This document shows, piece after piece, positions 6,006-6,631 of a DNA stretch of 6,631 nt. Under the pieces are notes generated by a model, which was given only the letters and a program-made list of their open reading frames with translations, had not been told where the DNA came from and made no database searches. Each line of letters begins with the position of its first letter. Within the stretch, counting starts at the first letter, position 1. Position numbers and translations under genes: made by a program. Origin of the DNA: a bacterium (lineage in GTDB: Bacteria; Verrucomicrobiota; Verrucomicrobiia; Opitutales; UBA953). The stretch covers positions 1 to 6,631 of the forward strand of contig RFOO01000057.1 in the NCBI GenBank assembly GCA_009926645.1, in the 5' to 3' direction.

Positions 6006-6018
6006 CACCTGTTTACTC
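6006..6018 (+). repeat. Start-proximal motif copy 2 (CACCTGTTTACTC)
   Basis: This differs at one base from the 13-mer before purB and ends two bases before the ATG at 6021. It follows directly on the 3' arm of the hairpin at 5946-6005. No Shine-Dalgarno sequence is present between it and the start codon. Confidence 0.4.
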
Positions 6019-6020
6019 CC

Positions 6021-6631
6021 ATGTCATCTCTCATTGGTAATCTTCTCGTCGCCCAAAGTGGTGGCCCCACGCCCGTCATTAACGCCAGCCTTGCTGGGGT
6101 GATTGCCGAGGCTTTGAATCACGAAGATGAAATCGTCGATATTTTGGGTGGCTTGAATGGCATCCAAGGCATTTTGCACGAGCAACTCGTTGATTTGGCG
6201 GCGGAGTCGCAACAAACCTTGCGCAACCTCGAACACACTCCTGGTGCGGCTTTAGGAACTTGCCGTTATAAGGTAAAAAAAGCGGAAGACTTTGATCGCA
6301 TCTTAGAAGTTTTTGCAGCACACAATATTCGATTCTTCCACTACATCGGTGGTAACGATTCACAAGACACAGCCGCCAAGATTGATGCTCTCGCCAAAGA
6401 ACGCGGTTATGAACTTCGTGTGATTGGCGTACCTAAAACCATCGATAACGATCTTCCTCTGACTGATCACTGTCCTGGTTTTGGTTCGGTAGCTAAGCAC
6501 ATCGCTATTACCGTTCGTGAAATGTCTTTGGATAATGCAGCGATGGGCCAAAACGACTTTGTCTCCATCTTAGAAGTGATGGGACGTAACGCAGGCTGGT
6601 TAGCGGCTTCGTCTGTCTTGGCGACACGTCG
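6021..6631 (+). CDS. pfp: Pyrophosphate-dependent 6-phosphofructokinase, N-terminal part (3' end outside window)
   Basis: This enzyme phosphorylates fructose 6-phosphate to fructose 1,6-bisphosphate. The visible 203 codons, open to the right edge, are the N-terminal half of the PFK fold. AQSGGPTPVINASLAG (11-26) is the phosphate-donor loop. Two motifs diagnose the donor. GGNDSQDT (110-117) has aspartate (D113) where ATP-type enzymes keep a glycine, and PKTIDND (138-144) has lysine K139 where ATP-type enzymes have glycine. Both are known marks of PPi-dependent enzymes, whose reaction is readily reversible and can serve glycolysis and gluconeogenesis. TIDND also carries the catalytic aspartate, and EVMGRNAGW (185-193) binds the sugar phosphate. 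The start at 6021 gives the usual MSSLIGNLLVAQSGG opening; no Shine-Dalgarno sequence is visible. It lies 92 bases after purB. The fixed donor type is an inference from motifs, but a strong one. Confidence 0.92.
   Translation, partial: MSSLIGNLLVAQSGGPTPVINASLAGVIAEALNHEDEIVDILGGLNGIQGILHEQLVDLAAESQQTLRNLEHTPGAALGTCRYKVKKAEDFDRILEVFAAHNIRFFHYIGGNDSQDTAAKIDALAKERGYELRVIGVPKTIDNDLPLTDHCPGFGSVAKHIAITVREMSLDNAAMGQNDFVSILEVMGRNAGWLAASSVLATR

Noticed and set aside
6024..6551. Minus-strand open frames over the right-hand end
   Set aside because: The plus-strand frame from 6021 to the window edge is a clear PPi-phosphofructokinase, so the opposite-strand frames are shadows.
1..6631. Mobile element, phage, CRISPR, toxin-antitoxin or other defence system
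   Set aside because: No transposase, integrase, regular spaced repeats, terminal inverted repeats or small paired genes are visible. All sequence of length is explained by housekeeping genes.

Overview
The window is a piece of bacterial housekeeping chromosome with moderate GC content and tightly packed genes. In order it holds the 3' end of a GT28 (MurG/MGDG-synthase-like) glycosyltransferase (+), a broken uvrC (-), a broken cinA (+), an intact holA (+), an intact purB (+), and the 5' part of a pyrophosphate-dependent phosphofructokinase gene (+) that runs off the right edge. I see no tRNA, rRNA, CRISPR array, transposase or prophage gene, and no gene-free stretch over about 100 bases.

Several features fit Verrucomicrobiota, perhaps the Opitutales: the short UvrC with no cysteine cluster, the style of the HolA and PurB proteins, and the PPi-type phosphofructokinase. 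This placement is from memory of family members, not from a search, and I hold it only moderately.

Layout: the glycosyltransferase (ends 582) and uvrC (stop codon 613-615) converge across about 30 bases. uvrC and cinA diverge from a 47-base gap that must hold both sets of start signals. From cinA onward everything reads rightward: cinA, 89 bases, holA, 18 bases, purB, 92 bases, then the phosphofructokinase. These genes share no pathway. uvrC is nucleotide excision repair, cinA is NMN deamidation and nucleotide clean-up, holA is the replicative clamp loader, purB is purine synthesis, and the last is glycolysis or gluconeogenesis.

The most notable observation is that the two divergent neighbours are both disrupted. 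uvrC has a lesion near 1494 that looks like loss of a CG dinucleotide. cinA has lost roughly 40-60 codons plus the reading frame near 2520. Everything on either side of each lesion is well conserved, so the lesions are either very recent or errors of sequencing or assembly. Two smaller observations are a near-identical 13-base pyrimidine-rich motif directly before the start codons of purB and the phosphofructokinase gene, and an imperfect long-range hairpin in the gap before the latter. I do not see a convincing new multi-gene system here.
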